Positions 38,107 through 46,784 of a stretch of 64,000 nt of DNA are shown piece after piece; within the stretch, counting starts at the first letter, position 1, and every line of letters begins with the position of its first letter. Source of the stretch: DASVUS01 sp036388675. Its GTDB lineage: Bacteria; Armatimonadota; Abditibacteriia; Abditibacteriales; Abditibacteriaceae. The translations under genes were made by a program, and so were the position numbers. The stretch spans positions 124,001 to 188,000 of the forward strand of contig DASVRI010000013.1 in assembly GCA_036388675.1 (NCBI GenBank), given 5' to 3'. The notes beneath the pieces were generated by a model that saw nothing but the letters and a program-made list of their open reading frames with translations, was not told the origin of the DNA and made no database searches.

Positions 38107-38904
38107 ATGTCCGTTAAAATTGATTTGCTGCCGGGTTACGTTGGACTGCGGCGCTGGTTCAAAAGATTGAGCTATGGCGCGCTGGCTCTAGTCGCCGCCA
38201 CGGCGGCGATTCTGTTTCTGCTGTATCGCCAGGGGCAACAAACTCTGGAAGTCTATCAGCAGAACCTGGCAAACATCCAACCGATTGCTGAAGCAGCCGA
38301 AAGAGCACAGGCTGCTACGACGGCATCAACCGAAGCGGCTGCGCCTGTCGATGCTGCCGTCACTTTCATGGTGAGAGCAGGAAAGACCGGCCCAGAGCGG
38401 GCCGCGCTCATCGACCTGGTGCGTCGTTACATTTACGGCGGCGCCGTGGTCAGCTCCATCGACATGTCGGACGGCCAAACAGTAAAGATCAATGCCACGG
38501 TCGCCACTCCGCAAGACTACGCGCAGTTTCTGCTCGCTCTGCGCAGGGGTAGCGCCAGTAATCCAGGGGGTCAACTCTTTGCGCAGGATCCTCGCAGCAA
38601 TGCCGTAACGGCCAGTGGAATTCCCGGTGGCCCCAACGAGCGTTTCATTCTGCCGGTCGCCAGCACAGAGCCCACCATTGTGACGTTGCCGCTTTCCATT
38701 GCGAGTAACGGCACCCTGAAAGATCGCATTGAAGTGCCGGTCGAACCCGGTGGCGCACCGGCTGGTGCTGCTCAGGGCGGCGCCGGATTTCCTGGTGGAC
38801 CGCCACCCGGAGCGGGTGGGCCGCCGCCCGGAGCCGGTGGACCACCACCCGGAGCACCGGGCGGGCCGCCGCCTTCAGCATCGCCGGGGCCGCCCGGAGG
38901 TTAA
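38107..38904 (+). CDS. pilN: Type IV pilus assembly protein PilN
   Basis: 265 residues: short cytoplasmic N-terminus with the PilM-binding pattern KIDLLPG, a membrane helix (LSYGALALVAATAAILFLLY), a coiled coil and a periplasmic ferredoxin-like region (VSSIDMSDGQTVKINATVA). The last ~45 residues are Gly/Pro-rich (PPPGAGGPPPGAGG repeats), not normal for PilN. It follows pilM and precedes pilO, matching the standard order. Identification rests on context as much as sequence. Confidence 0.82.
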   Translation: MSVKIDLLPGYVGLRRWFKRLSYGALALVAATAAILFLLYRQGQQTLEVYQQNLANIQPIAEAAERAQAATTASTEAAAPVDAAVTFMVRAGKTGPERAALIDLVRRYIYGGAVVSSIDMSDGQTVKINATVATPQDYAQFLLALRRGSASNPGGQLFAQDPRSNAVTASGIPGGPNERFILPVASTEPTIVTLPLSIASNGTLKDRIEVPVEPGGAPAGAAQGGAGFPGGPPPGAGGPPPGAGGPPPGAPGGPPPSASPGPPGG

Positions 38905-38990
38905 GCCTTTGCGCCGCGTAGAAGAGGCAATAAGAACTGTGTGAATCGGCCGCTAAAATCGCCGAGTGAAAACATTCAAAGGACAGCACT

Positions 38991-39953
38991 GTGGAAGGTC
39001 GCATTAAGCGCAATATCTACATCCTCATCGGCGTTACATTCGTCCTGCTGGCGGGTATGATCGCCGCATGGTTCTTCGCGCTGATAAAGCCGCTTAAAGA
39101 AAGAACAGCCTCCGTACAACAGCAGTACACCGAGCGCAAGGGCGTGGCTGATACATTGCCGGCTAGGCTCGCGGCACAGAAACAGGCTGAGGATCGTGCG
39201 GTCTATTTACAAGGCCAACTTGCCTACTTCCGGCAGCGTTACCGTCACCTGCAATTCGGCGACATCGGTAACGATATGGCCACAGCAACCGGCATACAGA
39301 AATCAAACCGCATCCGGGCGTGGCGCGCAATGCTGGAAGAATTTTATGCCGATTACCACAGGTCACTGCGCACGACGCTTGTCAGCGTGGCCGATCAAAC
39401 CGGTGTAACAATCAACACCGCGGCACCCAAGATCGATGCGCCGCCCCGTGCACCGGAAGATCTCGTCATTCCGGCGAACGGCTTCTTTCGCCCCACCAGC
39501 AACACCGGTAGCGGTGTGCTTAGTGCCAGTATCACCGGTTCGCTGCCCAACACCATGCGGTTTTTCAACCGTATCAACCTTTCACCAATTCTCATGGTGA
39601 TCGGCACCATCAAATTGGATAGTGCAAATGCAGGCACGGGCGCAGGCGCAGGCGGCCCAGGAGGGCCGGGTGGCCCACCACAGGCGACAACGGCTGCTTT
39701 GACACCAGGCGAACCTAATCAGATTACCACTTCATTTACTGTGACTCCTTACTTGCTGGCTGCCGGTTCGGGCGTCACGTTGACTGTGGGTGGTGCTGCC
39801 GCGACGGGTGCACCAACAGGGGCTCCGGGAGGCCCACCCGGCGGACCACCAGGCGGCCCCGGTGGACCACCGGGTGGCGGACCGGCGGGTGGACCACCGC
39901 CCGGCTCACCCGCCGGGCCAAGCGTTCCGCCGGCTGGATCGACTCCGCCCTGA
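38991..39953 (+). CDS. pilO: Type IV pilus assembly protein PilO
   Basis: 320 residues from GTG 38991 with AAAGGA upstream. A membrane helix (IYILIGVTFVLLAGMIAAWF) is followed by a coiled coil and a ferredoxin-like domain with the YHRSLRTTLVSVADQTGVTI and NTMRFFNRINLSPILMVIGT segments. It forms the inner-membrane alignment complex with PilN and PilP. Residues from about 215 are Gly/Pro-rich, in two blocks that include PGGPPGGPPGGPGGPPGG. No Gly/Pro-rich tail is known in ordinary PilO. Confidence 0.8.
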   Translation: MEGRIKRNIYILIGVTFVLLAGMIAAWFFALIKPLKERTASVQQQYTERKGVADTLPARLAAQKQAEDRAVYLQGQLAYFRQRYRHLQFGDIGNDMATATGIQKSNRIRAWRAMLEEFYADYHRSLRTTLVSVADQTGVTINTAAPKIDAPPRAPEDLVIPANGFFRPTSNTGSGVLSASITGSLPNTMRFFNRINLSPILMVIGTIKLDSANAGTGAGAGGPGGPGGPPQATTAALTPGEPNQITTSFTVTPYLLAAGSGVTLTVGGAAATGAPTGAPGGPPGGPPGGPGGPPGGGPAGGPPPGSPAGPSVPPAGSTPP

Positions 39954-40376
39954 GGCCGTAACGGTGCAAATGCGAGTAATGTAATCCAAGTTATCACCTG
40001 TGAGGTTGCCTGTCACTGAAGCAGTCTTGTTCTCAGCGCAGCCCGCTCAGCCCAACGTTCATGGGCGGGGCACTGTTGGTAGCAACTTGGGTTATGTAAT
40101 AGTCGTAGACGTATTGAGTTTCGGTCGATATTCGCCATCAACGCGTGCTGCGCATTGAGTGCTGCGCATCCTGCTACGGGCATAGAGTGAATACTCGACT
40201 TGTGCCTGGGGCTATAACAAAGCTTTCAGGCAGTGCTGGTGCAATGATGCTTTGCAAGAATTGGGTCGTGGTCAAGTTGACGAATACAAACTACGACACA
40301 GATGTTGTGACATAAATGTTGTAATACAAAAGATGAATGGCCTGGCAGCGGCGAGGTCGGGAGCAGGTGAACCGTT
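39954..40376. other. Intergenic region inside the pil locus
   Basis: About 420 bp without a supported gene. It contains a split, degenerate GAGTACTC-like sequence near 40185-40196, a short duplication around 40298-40327 and a TTGACG at 40277 without a good -10. I see no terminator. Confidence 0.5.
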
Positions 40377-41279
40377 ATGGTAGCCATTGGTGCAGACGAA
40401 AAGAAAAAACTTTACATTTTAGGCGGCTTGGCCGGCGTGCTGATTTTGGTGGTGCTGTTTGTCATCAAACCTTTTGGACGCGGGAGTTCTCCTGCGTCCG
40501 ACACCACGACAGCGCCTCCGCCCACAACCGTAGCAAGCAGCCCCGCAGCGGTAGTGAACCCTGTATCTGCGGACGGCTCGGCGGGAATGGGCGGTGCTGC
40601 GCCGGGCGGTGCTCCGATGGGTAGCGTCACGACGGGTGCCGGCGGTGGAGTGCCCACACTCGGTATCGTCAATCCACGATCCGACCCGTTTGCGCCCAAG
40701 GTCATCCCGCCTGTTCCGCCGCCACCGCCGCCGCCAACCCCGCAGCCGCCGGTTAGTCTGCCGTCGCCGGAAGGTTCTTTCATTCCACCGGCTGTCCTGC
40801 TGCCTTCAGGCGGTGCTGCACCGGACATCAACCAACCTCTGGGTTTGCCACCAACGCGCATCCCACAATATCAGCCGCGTGAGACACCGCGTTTCTTGCA
40901 ATCGGCCAATATTGTCGGTTCCTCTTCGGGCAATGCGCAGAGTGCGCCCGACAAGCGGCTGGCCGGCGTCGCTATTGGCGATTCCGTGCGCGCTTTGCTG
41001 GAGATTAACGATGGCCAGCAGACGATTACGCGTGTCGTCCAGCCTGGCGATGAAGTTGAAGGCGTGCGTGTTTTGCGCATCGAGCGCGTAACCGAAGGCG
41101 GTAATACCGTGACACGCATGGTGGTAAGCCAGAACGGTCAAGAGCAACTCGTTGACCTGCGAGCTTCCACCAACCCGATTGCGACCGCTCCGGGTGGCCC
41201 CGGAGGGCCACCCGGTTTTGGACCTCCAGGCTTTGGCCCGCCGCCAGGCTTTGGTGGGCCTCCCGGAGTTCGCCCTTAA
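40377..41279 (+). CDS. pilP: PilP-like pilus assembly protein
   Basis: 300 residues with a single N-terminal membrane helix (LYILGGLAGVLILVVLFVIK) instead of a lipoprotein signal, a Pro/Gly-rich spacer (about 40-130), the DPFAPKV motif typical of PilP-like proteins, and a C-terminal beta-domain (AIGDSVRALLEINDGQQTIT, VQPGDEVEGVRVLRIERV). PilP links PilN/PilO to the secretin. The C-terminus ends in another PGGPGGPPGFGPPGFG run. The assignment is by context and domain pattern. Confidence 0.7.
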   Translation: MVAIGADEKKKLYILGGLAGVLILVVLFVIKPFGRGSSPASDTTTAPPPTTVASSPAAVVNPVSADGSAGMGGAAPGGAPMGSVTTGAGGGVPTLGIVNPRSDPFAPKVIPPVPPPPPPPTPQPPVSLPSPEGSFIPPAVLLPSGGAAPDINQPLGLPPTRIPQYQPRETPRFLQSANIVGSSSGNAQSAPDKRLAGVAIGDSVRALLEINDGQQTITRVVQPGDEVEGVRVLRIERVTEGGNTVTRMVVSQNGQEQLVDLRASTNPIATAPGGPGGPPGFGPPGFGPPPGFGGPPGVRP

Positions 41280-41352
41280 TTTCTGATAGAACATCTGTTT
41301 AAGCAGTGAGATCACCTTGTTCTCATTGCGACGCAGGTTGAAGGAAAATTAG

Positions 41353-41382
41353 TTGCGGAAGAAGCCTTCTTCAAGTTAAAAT
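41353..41382 (+). promoter_or_regulatory. Possible promoter for the STN protein/secretin genes
   Basis: TTGCGG (41353-41358), 18-bp spacer and TAAAAT (41377-41382), about 165 bp before the next ATG. A GAGTACTC site at 41511 lies between promoter and gene. Confidence 0.45.
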
Positions 41383-41548
41383 AGGTTCACTTTCACCAAC
41401 GCAACGTTTGAAGACGGTTCATAGTCGAAGGCTTGTAGTAGCCGATATGAGTTTGCCGTCTGCTCACGAACAAGAATGTAGGACGCCAGCTATAAGGCGT
41501 GTGCGGATACGAGTACTCGTTAAGATCCGTTCACGAGGAGAATTGAAC

Positions 41549-42400
41549 ATGAACACACCATTACGTCCCCTTGCAACACTGGTCGCCACAGGAGCATTAC
41601 TGGCCGGCACGCTGCAACCGGCGTCCGCGCAAACCGCAAATGCCGAAACCAGAGTTTTTGTGGAGTTGCGCGATGCTTCGCTCTTCGATGCACTGGAAAT
41701 GGTGTATCGTGCAGCCGGCAATCCGTCTCACGTCATTGACCCCAGCGCCAAAGCAGTGAACATTGGCAGCGTCACATTTCAAAACCAGCAGTGGAATGAG
41801 ATTGTGCTCAGGCTGGCCAGCCAGAATAACTTCCGCGTGCGCAATGAAGGCGGTACTTACTTCGTCTCGCCCCGCCCCGTTCCCGCCATGGGCGGCTTTC
41901 CCGGTGGCCCTCCCGGTGGTTTTCCCGGCGGGCCACCCGCGGGCTTCGGTGGACCTCCCGGAGGATTCGGTGGGCCACCCGGAGGATTCGGTGGCCAGGG
42001 ACGCAACCCGTTTGGCGGCATCGCGACCTTTGGTAATCGTTCCGTTTCGCCCTCTATAACAACGCGTGTCAGCCCACAAACTTTGCCCGGACGACTCGGT
42101 GGCCTCGGTGGCACAGTCACCGGCGGTGAATTCCGTCTGCTGCCTTTGCAGCATGTTTATGCAGGTGGCATCGCCTTTCTGTTTGAAGGCGCGACCGTTC
42201 TCAGCACCCAGGACTTTGTGATTCCCCAGGTTGCACGGGAAGATGCCATCTTCGGTATCCTGGAAGAGCGTTCCGGAACGCCGGAAGTTACGTTCGAGGG
42301 CACTACTGGCGATAGTGGTAATGGTGGTGGCGGTGGTAACAGCGGCAGTGGCGGTGGTTTCGGCGGTGGCGGCAGTGGCGGTGGTTTCGGCGGGCGTTAA
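41549..42400 (+). CDS. Secreted STN/secretin N-domain-like protein with Gly-rich tail
   Basis: 283 residues from ATG 41549 with a GAGGAG Shine-Dalgarno. A signal peptide (LATLVATGALLAGTLQPASA, cleavage after ASA-Q) is followed by a secretin N0/STN-like domain: ETRVFVELRDASLFDALEMV, NIGSVTFQNQQWNEIVLRLA, VRNEGGTYFVSP. Then come GGFPGG/GGFGGPPGG repeats, a second region near 195-250 containing FRLLPLQHVYAGGIAFLF, and a GGGSGGG C-terminus. It probably works with the secretin encoded next. It has no porin domain, so it is not a secretin itself. Confidence 0.7.
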   Translation: MNTPLRPLATLVATGALLAGTLQPASAQTANAETRVFVELRDASLFDALEMVYRAAGNPSHVIDPSAKAVNIGSVTFQNQQWNEIVLRLASQNNFRVRNEGGTYFVSPRPVPAMGGFPGGPPGGFPGGPPAGFGGPPGGFGGPPGGFGGQGRNPFGGIATFGNRSVSPSITTRVSPQTLPGRLGGLGGTVTGGEFRLLPLQHVYAGGIAFLFEGATVLSTQDFVIPQVAREDAIFGILEERSGTPEVTFEGTTGDSGNGGGGGNSGSGGGFGGGGSGGGFGGR

Positions 42401-42536
42401 GTTCGCGGCGGAGTGGCCTCTCGCTGCAAGCGACACGCAAGCAGCGAGTGTGCCGGCAATTTTAAATCAAGGTACTTCCACGTAGTTGAAGAACGCCTCT
42501 GTCCCGGTTGTCTGGCAGACTTCAGCAAGGAGATTT

Positions 42537-44483
42537 ATGCAGGCAATGCAGTCAACCTCGAAAATGGTTTCCTCACGGCGCAAAGCAGGCCGTGATATTT
42601 GTCAAGTGACAATTGGGTCGTTGTGTGTTTTGACGATGTGCAGTGTGCAATCGCAAGCTGCGGATGCGATCAATGCCATTACCCCGGCAAGCAGTTCGCA
42701 GCAGAATGTGGCCGCCAGTGCCTTCACCCTTCCAGCAGATTCAGCAGTTCCCTCGCCTGCATCCATTGCGGCTCCGCCCCTACCGACAGGGCCCGTGCTC
42801 ATTTCGATTGACTTTGCCGATGCGCCGGTTGCTGAAGTCGTATCAATGATCGCCAAGCAGGGCAATGTCAACATCATGGTTAACCAGGATGTTGACAATC
42901 GTGTTAAAAACCTTTCCCTGAATAATGTCACAGTTGATGAAGCTATTCGAGCCGTGGTGCAAGGCAGCCAATTGTCACTCACCAAGATTGACAACACTTA
43001 TGTTATCTCGAAAGCCTTGCCCAGCTCTGTTGCTGCCCTGGTGCCGGCACAAACCCCGTCCAGCACTCCCTCAAACCCATTTGGAACGCTGCCGGGCATT
43101 GGCATACTTCCACAAAATGTTCCCATCCCGAGCTTAGTCGCACCAACTCGCTCTAATGATCAGGACGAGGAACGCACCTTCGAAGCCCTTACCTTGCGCA
43201 ATGTCAAACCCAGTATGATGGCGTATTGGCTTGATCCAGCGAACCATCCAATGCCGGCAGAATTTCAACAGTCGCAGGATCGCCTGGAGAACCCAAGTGC
43301 CGAGATTATACCGCGCCAGCAAGATAGCTCCCGGAACAGGAGAAACCGTAATGGTTTAGGCAATTCTGACAACTTTGAGGGCTACGGCGGCTACGGCCAA
43401 TTCAATAACAACCCGTATTCCCCGTACAACCCTTACATGCAGGCTAACCCCCAATTTGGCGGCGGGGGCGGTCGCGGTGGCGGCAACCAGGGTGGCGGTC
43501 GCGGCGGTGGCAACCAGGGTGGCGGTCGCGGCGGCGGTGGCGGCGGTCGTGGCGGTGGCGGCGGTGGTGGCGGCGGTGGACTGGGTTCTGCTCAAGGTCT
43601 CATTGCCCTACCACCGGGTGTTGAAAGCATGACGGCCATCGATCCTCAGAACGCATTGCTGGTGCGTGGCACGGAAGAAGGCATCGATCAAATCCGCAAC
43701 GTTATCTCTTATCTGGATCGTCCTATCGGGCAGGTAGAGATTGAAGCTCAGTTCGTATCGGTATCGCGTACGGACATCGACAGATTTCAAATTGGTTTCC
43801 GGGGCGCGCGCGGCAACACAGATATTGGTGGTGGCAATCTCGATCCGACTACAGGTGTACAAACAGGGACTGGAGGCATCAGCGTTGACGTTGTGCGAGG
43901 TAATTATCGCCTCCTGTTGAACGCGTTAATTCAACGAGGAACGGGACGCCTGGAGAGTTCACCACGAATTACCACGTTCAATAATTTAACGGCTCGCATA
44001 GTCTCCACTCGGAACCAGCCTGTCATCATCACTGAGTCCGACATTACACCGGGAACTGGTGGCGCGCCTCCAACCATCACAACGACTCAGACCATCCTAA
44101 CCTTCACCACGGGCACCATCCTGACTGTCACACCGACTATCAACCAGGATGGCACGATTACGATTGCCATGCAGCCTCTGGTTTCGGATGCAAATGATGG
44201 CATAGCCGTTCCCGGCCCGAACTCGAGTGGTGTCATCCCGATTATCACACAGCAGCAGATTGATACTCTTGCCAATGTGAAAGACGGTGAAACTCTGGCT
44301 ATCGGCGGTCTGCGACAAAAGAACATTCGAAATGTGCGTGGACGCATACCTATCCTTGGCAGTATCCCCTTGATTGGCCGATTGTTTCGGACAAACGACC
44401 AAACCGAATTCGACAGTGAACTCATCATTTTTGTGACGGCTCGCATCGTGCGTCGCATCAATGATCCGGTGCCGGGCACCTAA
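42537..44483 (+). CDS. pilQ: Type IV pilus secretin (PilQ/GspD family)
   Basis: 648 residues from ATG 42537 with AAGGAG upstream. A signal-like helix (ICQVTIGSLCVLTMCSVQSQ) leads to an STN/N0 domain (VLISIDFADAPVAEVVSMIA), an N1-like region with a long Gly-rich loop (about 315-360; GGGRGGGNQGGGRGGG), then the secretin core: AQFVSVSRTDIDRFQIGFRG, ESSPRITTFNNLTARIVSTR, DTLANVKDGETLAIGGLRQK, RGRIPILGSIPLIGRLFR and DSELIIFVTARIVRR. It forms the outer-membrane pore of the pilus. It ends the pil locus and is followed by a terminator. Confidence 0.93.
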   Translation: MQAMQSTSKMVSSRRKAGRDICQVTIGSLCVLTMCSVQSQAADAINAITPASSSQQNVAASAFTLPADSAVPSPASIAAPPLPTGPVLISIDFADAPVAEVVSMIAKQGNVNIMVNQDVDNRVKNLSLNNVTVDEAIRAVVQGSQLSLTKIDNTYVISKALPSSVAALVPAQTPSSTPSNPFGTLPGIGILPQNVPIPSLVAPTRSNDQDEERTFEALTLRNVKPSMMAYWLDPANHPMPAEFQQSQDRLENPSAEIIPRQQDSSRNRRNRNGLGNSDNFEGYGGYGQFNNNPYSPYNPYMQANPQFGGGGGRGGGNQGGGRGGGNQGGGRGGGGGGRGGGGGGGGGGLGSAQGLIALPPGVESMTAIDPQNALLVRGTEEGIDQIRNVISYLDRPIGQVEIEAQFVSVSRTDIDRFQIGFRGARGNTDIGGGNLDPTTGVQTGTGGISVDVVRGNYRLLLNALIQRGTGRLESSPRITTFNNLTARIVSTRNQPVIITESDITPGTGGAPPTITTTQTILTFTTGTILTVTPTINQDGTITIAMQPLVSDANDGIAVPGPNSSGVIPIITQQQIDTLANVKDGETLAIGGLRQKNIRNVRGRIPILGSIPLIGRLFRTNDQTEFDSELIIFVTARIVRRINDPVPGT

Positions 44484-44985
44484 AACAGTTTCCGAGTACT
44501 CGAAGCAATGAAGGGAGCAGCGTCACGGTGACGCTGCTCCCTTTGCGTTTAACAACAGCCCCCGACCAGGGCAATCGCGTTATAAATTGGATATGGAATT
44601 CACCCGCCCCCAAGGAGCGGGCTTGTTTAACCAAAATTCCTAATGCGTTTGCCCGGTCCCTTGACGAAGGTCTTGTCGCTTCCTCAGTCGCGTGTGATAC
44701 ACTCAACAAAATTTGAATGCTGCAGCGGAGGGGAATCTCTTGCGGCTTTGCAGCGCACCGAATGATATTGCACAGTTGTTCCGCCACATTTCAGATCGTT
44801 AACGGCTGTGCACACGACGAACAGAACGTCTTGACAATGAGACACCCGCGCTTCTTTTGAACAGCCAGGCGCGGGAACCAAAGACAAGCCTCATTCGGTG
44901 CCTGGAGCCTTCTCCCATCTCGCGTTTCATGATGCGAGTACTCACTTCCCTGCGCGCAGCGTTCTCCTGACGAGGAACGAATAAT
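44484..44985. other. Intergenic region between pilQ and the NYN gene
   Basis: About 500 bp. It holds the pilQ terminator (44511-44546) and GAGTACTC sites at 44494 and 44936. A TTGTCG (44673-44678), 16 bp, TGATAC (44695-44700) is a weak promoter candidate for the NYN gene. No gene is supported. Confidence 0.55.
44511..44546 (+). terminator. Terminator after the secretin gene
   Basis: A 16-bp perfect inverted repeat (44511-44526 with 44528-44543, effectively a 13-bp stem with small loop) running into TTT. A GAGTACTC lies just upstream at 44494. Confidence 0.85.
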
Positions 44986-46686
44986 TTGGAAACGATGCAT
45001 GCAATACAGGGCACCAAGATCGCTTTGTTGATCGACTTCGACAACGTGATTTTAGGTGTCGATGACCCCGGATTCGATGTCGAACTGGTGGTCAATGCGC
45101 TGCGCTCACGCGGCGTGGTTGTGATGGGACGTGCTTACGGCGATTGGTATCGTCATCACCGTCACCGTCGCAAACTGATGGAACAGGGCATCGAACTGGT
45201 GGAAACACCGGTCTTCGGCCCGGTTATCAAGAACTCGGCGGATATTCGCATTGTGCTCGACGGCATCGATGTCGCCACTTCGCATCCCCACATTGATGCC
45301 TTTTGCCTTGTGTCGGGTGACAGCGATTTTCTGCCGCTCATCAAGCGCTTGCAACTGCTCGGTAAAAGCGTCATTGTCATTGCCGGCCAGAAGTTCACCA
45401 GCGAACTGGTGCGGCGCAACTGCAACGAGTACATCGCCTACGAGAACCTGCTGGCCGAAAGCGTGGGCGCCACCGAAGATGTGAGCAGCCTTGAGGGCGC
45501 TTTCAAGCTGTTGCAACGCGCCATGAACACGCTGAACGAACGCGGCATGGACTTGCGCTCGTCAACGGTCAAGCAGATGATGCTGCAATTGAACCCTGCG
45601 TTTTCTGAGCGCACTTTCGCGTGTAGCCAGTTCAAGCAGTTTCTTGACCGCGCCGCGCGCGCCGGCATTGTCAAACTGGGCGACCGCGATGGAACTTCCG
45701 GTGAATACGCCGTCATTCTGATCAGCGATGGCGACGTTCAAGGCGCTGAAACAAAATTAACTCCCACCCAGCGCGACTCGGCGCGAGGCGCCACTTCACG
45801 TCAACGTGGAGAGCGTTTTTCATCGAGCCGCAGGCGTAACGAAGAACCAGCACCGGCAGAACCCGTGGCTGAAGTCTCCTCTGATGTCAGCGAAACAGTT
45901 CCTGCCCCAGCAAGCAATGCCGCAACAACCGCCGAGGCGATTGATGACCTGCATGTGGCACCTATACCAAGTACTCCCTTGTCGGCGCGCAGTGGCCTGC
46001 GTCGCGGGCGTTTGCGTTTTTCAGCCAAGAACGGGCGCAGCACAGTGCTGCCGCGCAATGGCACCCCGGCAATTACATCGCCGGAAGAAGTTGGCTCAAC
46101 ACCCACAGACGACGCAACAGCGCAGACTGCAACTTCCCAAGCTCCCGAAGCAGTGCAGGAAGATGTAGTGCAAGCAGCATTGGCCGACCTGCCGGACACC
46201 GGCAGCGATGCGGAGACTGTTAATGTGGACGCTGTAACCACTGATGCAGCGGAGAACGCAACTGCCGCTGACACCACGTTCGCCAGCGATATACCGGCAG
46301 CGAACGAAGACAGCCCTGCGGCAACAGTTGAAGATGCAAGCGCGCCTGCGACGCCTAAAAAGCGCACCAGTCGCGGGGGACGGCGTCGCAAACCAGCATC
46401 TGCCGCTGGCGCAGCTTCCGATGCAGCACCCGAAACCGGCGCCAGCACTCCTGAAGCAAGTGATGCCGGTGCATCCGACACCAACCAGGCTCCTGTTGAG
46501 GCGACATCGGCAGATGCTGCGGCAACAGATGCCGCAGCCGACACATCATCAGATGCCGCCGAGACTCCGGCAGCAGAAGGCGATGCCGCTCCTGCTAAGA
46601 AGACATCGCGCGGACGGCGTGGCGGTACCCGCCGTGCGACGCGGCCGGCCAAAGCGGCGGCTCCTCCGGCAGAGGATGCTTCTTAA
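44986..46686 (+). CDS. NYN/LOTUS domain RNase-like protein with basic Ala-rich tail
   Basis: 566 residues from TTG 44986 (AGGA upstream; ATG 44995 is the alternative). The NYN (DUF88/LabA) PIN-like nuclease domain spans about 10-160 with the acidic residues D17 and D19 (LLIDFDN), NSADIRIVLDGIDVA and LVSGDSDFLPLIKRLQLLGK. An OST-HTH/LOTUS domain follows (about 168-245; FSERTFACSQFKQFLDRAAR). The C-terminal 320 residues are Ala/Thr/Glu/Asp-rich with two basic clusters (KKRTSRGGRRRKP, KKTSRGRRGGTRR), likely RNA-binding. NYN-LOTUS proteins are predicted to process or degrade RNA. The gene is followed by a symmetrical terminator. Confidence 0.87.
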   Translation: METMHAIQGTKIALLIDFDNVILGVDDPGFDVELVVNALRSRGVVVMGRAYGDWYRHHRHRRKLMEQGIELVETPVFGPVIKNSADIRIVLDGIDVATSHPHIDAFCLVSGDSDFLPLIKRLQLLGKSVIVIAGQKFTSELVRRNCNEYIAYENLLAESVGATEDVSSLEGAFKLLQRAMNTLNERGMDLRSSTVKQMMLQLNPAFSERTFACSQFKQFLDRAARAGIVKLGDRDGTSGEYAVILISDGDVQGAETKLTPTQRDSARGATSRQRGERFSSSRRRNEEPAPAEPVAEVSSDVSETVPAPASNAATTAEAIDDLHVAPIPSTPLSARSGLRRGRLRFSAKNGRSTVLPRNGTPAITSPEEVGSTPTDDATAQTATSQAPEAVQEDVVQAALADLPDTGSDAETVNVDAVTTDAAENATAADTTFASDIPAANEDSPAATVEDASAPATPKKRTSRGGRRRKPASAAGAASDAAPETGASTPEASDAGASDTNQAPVEATSADAAATDAAADTSSDAAETPAAEGDAAPAKKTSRGRRGGTRRATRPAKAAAPPAEDAS

Positions 46687-46708
46687 GAAGGTCTTGTAGC
46701 CTCTAGGC

Positions 46709-46740
46709 AGCGGGAAGCGAGTACTCGCTTCCCGCTTTTG
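46709..46740 (+). terminator. Terminator whose stem centre is GAGTACTC
   Basis: A 28-bp perfect palindrome (46709-46736) with GAGTACTC at its exact centre (46719-46726), followed by TTTTGCTTT. The palindrome supplies the loop-proximal part of the hairpin for the NYN gene. Confidence 0.85.
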
Positions 46741-46784
46741 CTTTGCCGGCATCCTTTATCTGCATCGCACGTCCCTACTCCGGC

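Noticed and set aside
40185..40196. A split GAGT...ACTC sequence as another palindrome copy
   Set aside because: The halves are separated by extra bases, so it is not the contiguous octamer; counted only as degenerate.
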